Notes under the pieces: model-generated | Told to the model about the DNA's origin: nothing | Seen by the model: only the letters and a program-made list of their open reading frames with translations | Databases searched by the model: none | Made by a program: the position numbers and the translations under genes | Shown: positions 58,623 through 64,000 of the stretch, piece by piece | How positions within the stretch are numbered: position 1 is the stretch's first letter | How the letters are laid out: the number at the start of each line of letters is the position of its first letter | From: Globisporangium splendens | Lineage: Eukaryota; Oomycota; Peronosporomycetes; Pythiales; Pythiaceae | NCBI GenBank assembly: GCA_006386115.1 | Contig: VFIW01000013.1 | Location: 310,001-374,000, forward strand | Length of the DNA: 64,000 nt | Direction: 5' to 3'

Positions 58623-61600
58623 ATGGACGCGGCATCGAAAGAGCTGAGCGTGCTCGTCCGCCATGTGCCACGCATCGTCGTGTCGCGGTTCGTCAGGAAA
58701 CCCGAGCGCCTGCGCGGTCCCGAGTCCAGTACGTTCGCAGGCGTCGTGGTGCTTTTCGACATCTCGGGTTTCTCGTCGCTCGGCAGCAAACTCAGCGATG
58801 ACGAGCGGAGCCAGATCAACAGCAGCCAGACGAATAGCCATAAGATGCGAACGTCCCTCCCTGTTGGGTTCATGGAACGATCAACCAGAGAGCAGCCAGG
58901 GCAGACGCAGGAAGCAGGGCTGCAGCATCGGAGTTCGCGGTACCGCAGCAGCGAAGGCAGCGCAAACGAAGACAGCGAGGCTACGAGCCTGGCTGCTCTG
59001 CCGCGCGACCTCATGGCACAGCGCCGACAGAGTGCAAACCTGCTGCTCGCGAGCGAAAGCATCGGCCAGCGCTCGGTGAGTTTCATCAGCCGCTCGAAAC
59101 CCGCGGCGCCCCAAGGTGTAGCCGTTGAGACGCTCACCAAGACGCTCAACCAGATCCTCGAGCCTGTCATCGACGTGATTCTGCAACACGGAGGCGACAT
59201 CATCAAGGTGAAAAATGCATATTGCTTTACCAGACTTCGCTCACGTATACTTACGTTGTTTTGGGCAGTTTGCTGGCGACGCGATCATTGTGCTCTGGGA
59301 GACCGAGGCGAGTCTGGGCGAGGTGACACCGCCAGGATACCTCACGTACAGTGCCGTGCGGTGCGCCATGGAGGCGCTGCAGGTGCTCGAGTCCATGTCG
59401 ATCGCGATCAGAGGCGGCAGCCACCTCTCAACGCTCGGGATGCACGTCGGCATCGGCGTGAGCCAGATGACCGGGAACCACGTCGGCGGCGCGCTCAATC
59501 GGTGGGAATTTTACTTGGGCGGCGACGCGAACCGCCAGATGAGTTTGGCCGAGGAAGATGCGCAAAAGGGACAGATTGCCATCTCGCGCGAGGCGTACGA
59601 AGCGCTCCTTGGCGCGAAAGATAGCCTCGACATCGACTTTATCACAATCGCGACGGCCAAAGGCAACTACCTCGTGCAGCACGTGAGTCGGTCGTCGTAC
59701 CATCGACGACGGCGGCTTCCCACTCTGCGGCCAACACGCGAGTTAATCCCGTTTCTCCGCGGCTACGTGCCTGGGACGATCTCGTCGTACCTCCAAAAGG
59801 GTCTCGTACTCAACCCGTGCACGCGCAACATCACGGTCGTGTTCATCAAACTCGAGGGCGTCAAGGAGATCGAAGACCCGAGTGAGCAGCTCGAGCAGGT
59901 CCAGAGGTACTTGTGTCTGATCCAGGAATCCGCGTACAAGGTGCAGGGTACGCTGCGGCAATTCGTGATCGAGGATAAGGGCGCTGTCGCCATCATCGTG
60001 CTCGGACTCCCACCGTTTTACCACGAAAACAATGGTAAAATCTCACTGAAATGTGCAGCTTGTCTTGTGTGCCGCTTATATGCTGCATTTGTTTGTGACA
60101 ATATAGCGCTTCGAGGCGTCAAACTCGCAAGTTACCTGCTTGGGAAAGAGATTCCAGCATCAATAGGGTATTTGAGGCTACTTGCTGCTTCGGTCTGTTT
60201 CCACCCGTAGAGCTCACATTTGTTGCTTTCTTGCTGTGTAGAGTGACAACAGGAAATGCGTTCTGCGGTTCCGTGGGCAGCAGCGTCCGTGCCGAGTACG
60301 CTGTCGTTGGCGATGTCATCAACCTCGCGGCGCGGCTCATGGCGTCAGCACGCATCGGGGAAATCCTTTGTGACGAGAAAACACGCGACGAGACCAAGGA
60401 GCTCACAGTGAAGGGCAAACAGGCGAGTGTCAAGGTGTACGCGATGCAGCACCAGCAGCAACAAATCCAGGCAGCAGGAGGTGGAGATGCGACGACGACG
60501 CGCCTGGATGCCGTGCACGCTCTTCCGTACGGCTGCAATTCGATCATCGAACAGATCCCGTTCCTTGGGACTGCTGCCGCAATGCATCGAAAGAATATCG
60601 ACCGGCGCGCTGCTAGTGGAGTGGGTGACGTGATGACTGCCCTTGCGCATCATCAAGAGCCCCATCGCGTGCTGATCGTCGCGGGTGAGAGCGGCACGGG
60701 TAAGACGATGCTTTTGCGGCACTTGGTCTTGCGCCACTCGCGATGTTTCATGGGAGCCGGAGACCCCGTGGACGCGACGATGGAGTTTCATGCATGGTGT
60801 GGCATCGTCCGTGAGATGACGTCGCGCACCGTCAAGATGGCAAAGCCGCAATTTGGGTCGCCCGATGTATCGCTTAATGGCTCCGCCAAAGGCGGCGAAG
60901 ACGACCGCGAGAGAGGAAGCGAAACAGAACATGGATCCAGTTCAGTTCTAAGGACAGGCATCGAGTCCGCATTGTATGGGATCAGTCCACTGAGCAGCGC
61001 TGCGATCGGTCCACGCATGCTTGCTCCCATCGAGCGGACTCCTAGCGACACGAGCATGGCGAGCATGGGAGCCGCTTCCAACGCGACGACACTCCAACGA
61101 ACGCACTCGGGGTCTCGTACTATGGAGGATCCATCGATAGCGTACGAGCACGTGCCCGTGCTCGAGTACCTGGTGCACAAGTCTCGCATCGCGCGCTCGA
61201 TGATCCCGATCCTGAACGACCTGCTGCCGTACGATCATCTATACCAGGGCGAGTTTCGTGGCTTTGACAAGGGCGAAGAGCGCACCAAGGCGCTCGAGCA
61301 CATGATCTTCTCGATCGTCGACGCGCTGAGCGCGTACAAACCGATCCTGCTGCTCTTTGACAACGCGCAGTGGATGGACGGCATGAGCTGGAGCCTCGTG
61401 CTGAAGGTGCTCGAAGAGCTGCCGAACGTGCACTGCCTGATCGCGACGCGATCCCAGTCGCGCGCAATGCGTCAGCCACTCTTTGAGCTCATCGAGCACC
61501 TCCCGATCACCAAGCGGCAGGAACTACGGCGGTTCTCGTACCAGGTCACGAGTCTCTTTCTCTGTCAGCAGTTCCACATCGCGATCATGGACACCCAGGT

Positions 61601-63157
61601 ACTCGACTTTGTGTATGCGCGCACGAACGGGAACCCCGCCGAGGTGATCAAGCTCATGGAATTCATGCTCGCGTCCAAGTACATCGCGATCGACCGCAAT
61701 GTCGGCAGCGTTACGATCCTCTCGGACCTCGACGACCTGGACATGCAGGTGCCGCAGTATACACGCGCGCGCGTCATGTCGTGTGTTGACGGGCTCGACA
61801 GCCTCGCGCAACTGGCGCTCAAGGTGATCAGCATCAATCCGGAGCCCGTGGAAGAGCGCGCTGTCAGCCGCATTCTCAACTGGTTTATCACGTCGTCGGA
61901 CCACGATGAGAGTACTGATGGCGGTGCGCACTCACATCACGGCATGGGCACGCTCAGGCTCAAAGTACCTGAGTCCGACACGGGGTTCTCGATCCGCAAG
62001 CATGATTGCATGGGCCTTGCCGAGTGCGAGAAAGAGGCGATCGTGACCATCGACGACCGACGCAAGCTGTTTTACTTCAACTCAGAGGAGATGCGGCTCG
62101 TCGTGTACGACACGATGCTGCCCTCACAACGCGAGACAATCCATTCGCTCTACTGCCATTGGTACCGCGAGGTGACCGCCGATCCGCTGCTCCAGCCCAC
62201 CTCTGGGAGCTCTCCACACGCCATGGTGTTGCCTGAAGTACTCGGTCGGCAACTTCCATACTCTCGGTGACCGAGCGAGTGAGCGTGATGAACGCCAAGC
62301 CGTACCAGCAGCTCGCGATGCTCGGGTATCACTTGGCGCGCGCCGGTGACGCAAAAGCCGCGCTTGAGGTGTACTAGAAGGCCGCCGAGCATGTGATCGA
62401 CATGAAGGAGCTCGCCTTCGCGACCGATTGCATGCAGTCATCGTTCAAGATCCTCGAAGACCACCACCAGCAGCGCGGGACGCACAACCACCACAAACTG
62501 GACGACTTGGACTACATCCTGCTGCGCAGCCGCGTGGAGTTCATGCGTGGTGCGATCGCGGTCGAGAAAAGCGAGTGGGACACCGCGATCACGCACATGG
62601 CGTACATCATTCGGCTCTGCCAGCGCAAGGGCAGCGTGCTGCGTCGCTACTCGTCGTCGGTCCACCAAGACGTCCTGTTTGAGTCCACGGCCAAGACGTC
62701 GAGCCTTACGATGAACATTGGCCCGTCGGCGTCTATCGGCCAGTGCCGTCGATCGTCGTCTGTATTGAACACAGCGACAGCGTTGCGCCACGGTCACGAC
62801 CCGAGGGAGTCGCTGTGGTACTTGGAGATGCAGGAGCGGTGCATGCCGCGCTTGATCAACTTTCGCATGTTCTTGTCGTGGACCCAGCGTGTGACTGCGA
62901 AACTGGTGCAGCAGGGCAGCAAGCTCGCGGTCTGCAAGCACCAATGGAGCAACCGCAGCATCTTGATGCGTATGGGATCGAACACGCGCATCCAGCCCGA
63001 GGAAACGCTGCAGGCGCTCCACCAGGTCAACTTTTACCGCCGGAAAGCCGAGATCCTGATCAAAAAGATCCTCTTGTCCAAGCTCAAGCAGGAGGAAATG
63101 AGTCGCGACATCCAGACACTGACCCAGAAGAGTCTCCAGACCAAGCAAAAGCGATAA
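58623..63157 (+). CDS. Soluble-type (ADCY10-like) class III adenylyl cyclase, C-terminal frame interrupted
   Basis: Exons 58623-59207, 59269-60034, 60107-60167 and 60242 onward. C1 domain: VVVLFDISGFSSL (metal Asp46), a Ser/Gln-rich insert of about 110 residues, then IIKFAGDAIIVLWE across the first exon junction. C2 domain: ITVVFIKLEGV, then GVTTGNAFCGSVGSSVRAEY and GDVINLAARLM with the Asn/Arg pair. Next an AAA/NACHT-type ATPase with Walker A VAGESGTGKTMLL and LLLFDNAQWMD (Walker B). This is the order of soluble adenylyl cyclase ADCY10, a bicarbonate/calcium-responsive cAMP source often found in flagella. The main frame stops at 62270. The helical (TPR-like) C-terminus continues in another frame as VMNAKPYQQLAMLGYHLARAG, meets an in-frame TAG at 62375-62377, and then runs open to 63157. 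No intron explains this. Confidence 0.8.
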
Positions 63158-63293
63158 TATTCAATGAAGAAACCTAGACAGCAGAATGACACGCAGTTTT
63201 GAAAACACACACACGTATTTATTAGCGCATGAGAATAAGCAAGGTCACGTAGATAAGAGCATGCATACAATGAGAGAAATGACGTCAACCTCC
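63158..63293. other. Convergent 3' flank
   Basis: Short spacer between the cyclase gene and the TMCO4-like gene. Confidence 0.4.
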
Positions 63294-64000
63294 TTAGTCC
63301 AAATTCACCACGTCCATGATGACGCCGATCTTGTTCTTGTACTCCATGTGGCCGTTGATGATGCTGCTCAAGTTGACATTCTCGACGCCGCGGACATCGA
63401 TCGCCGCGATCCCAGCCGAGTTGAGCGCCCAGCCCTGGTACCGATACATGACGCCGAGCATCCAATCGTTCTCCGAGTACCCGTTGATCAATCGTCCCGA
63501 CACGACGCGGCGTGCATTCTGCCAGTCCTGGTTCACGACAGGCACCGGGGAGCCCAGGAGCACGGCATTTTCGACGATGCCGCAGCATTCCTCAGGTGTC
63601 TTTGCGAGCTCTTTCAGACACGCAAAGATCAGGCGCGCACCCATACCGTACCCGACCAGCGTCACGGGTCGCAGTCCCTGTTCGCGTCGCTGCAGCGACT
63701 GCGCGAGCAGCTTGCCAGATGCGTCGGCGGCATTCATCGCGAGCACCCACACGTTGTCGATCATATCAGCGAGTCTTAGGATAGTCCTCGGGATCGCGAC
63801 CGCGGCAAAGAGCGCAGCAAGCGCTGTGTACTTGACGATCTCGGCGTTCGCGTACGTCATCACTTGCTCTCGCGCAAACGACCGCATGGAACGTCCGAAT
63901 TTGCGTAGCAGCGCTTCTTCCCACATCAACACGTACTGGTCTCCCTGCTGGAAGCGGTCTTTCCATCGCCACGCACGCATGGCATCTGGGGTATTTGTCT
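63294..64000 (-). CDS. TMCO4-like (DUF726) alpha/beta-hydrolase, C-terminal part
   Basis: Minus-strand frame open from the window edge to the stop at 63294, about 235 codons visible. An ATG at 63980 is in frame but the sequence before it (TPDAMRAWRW) is also coding-like, so the 5' end lies outside. YVLMWEEALLRKFGRSM, a membrane-like helix KYTALAALFAAVAIPRTIL, LVGYGMGARLIFACLKEL (nucleophile-elbow-like G-Y-G-M-G) and VVSGRLINGYSENDWMLGVMYR are the DUF726/TMCO4 signature. In related proteins the elbow is G-x-S-x-G; here Tyr-Gly replaces the Ser, so hydrolase activity is doubtful. Relatives include yeast Mil1, linked to clathrin adaptor membranes. Confidence 0.82.
   Translation of the reverse strand, partial: TNTPDAMRAWRWKDRFQQGDQYVLMWEEALLRKFGRSMRSFAREQVMTYANAEIVKYTALAALFAAVAIPRTILRLADMIDNVWVLAMNAADASGKLLAQSLQRREQGLRPVTLVGYGMGARLIFACLKELAKTPEECCGIVENAVLLGSPVPVVNQDWQNARRVVSGRLINGYSENDWMLGVMYRYQGWALNSAGIAAIDVRGVENVNLSSIINGHMEYKNKIGVIMDVVNLD

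Noticed and set aside
62375..62377. TAG in the cyclase gene as a recoding (readthrough) site
   Set aside because: A frame change lies just upstream as well, so simple readthrough would not give a full-length protein.

Overview
The window looks like nuclear DNA of an oomycete (Pythium/Phytophthora-type; genus not determinable by eye). Evidence: genes are dense and intron-poor, the introns that exist are 60-105 bp GT-AG, and many starts are preceded at about 50-60 nt by the oomycete initiator plus flanking element (TCA-Y-TT/GCTCATT followed by CATTT-like). Flagellar/centriolar genes are present and there are no bacterial operon signals.

Layout. 1-13.5 kb: a partial gene at the left edge, F-box/LRR paralogue F1, a minus-strand LRR protein, a 2.2 kb gene-poor stretch, an ankyrin-repeat gene with broken frame, F-box/LRR paralogue F2 and an RNase H gene. 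13.9-21.4 kb: two near-identical secreted PLC-like phosphodiesterase genes in a 2.7 kb inverted repeat, each paired with a tiny Lys/Gln/Pro-rich gene (one copy broken), followed by a decayed third PLC fragment and another tiny gene. 21.5-41.5 kb: six 4-coumarate-CoA-ligase-like (ANL adenylating enzyme) genes. The first is a pseudogene, four end in the peroxisomal signal SRL, and the last is inverted relative to the others. Between genes 5 and 6 lies a second inverted repeat (992 bp arms, each carrying two tiny genes) around F-box/LRR paralogue F3. 42.4-47.6 kb: F-box/LRR paralogue F4, a Myb/SANT-like protein and a small membrane protein. 48-64 kb: housekeeping and flagellar genes, namely an LRRCC1/VFL1-like centriolar protein, a CEP19-like protein, a Frag1/DRAM/Sfk1 membrane protein, KTI12, a MATE transporter, a soluble-type adenylyl cyclase with a broken C-terminal reading frame, and the end of a TMCO4-like protein.

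Functionally the right third is conserved eukaryotic core. The 13.9-44.6 kb block is a rapidly duplicating island in which four families (PLC-like, ANL ligase, F-box/LRR, tiny basic protein) are interleaved. It shows inverted duplications, relics, and homogenised blocks whose edges fall on codons of the tiny gene. Several otherwise conserved genes (ankyrin, CEP19-like, cyclase) carry single-base frame breaks, some in homopolymers, so part of the apparent decay may be assembly error.
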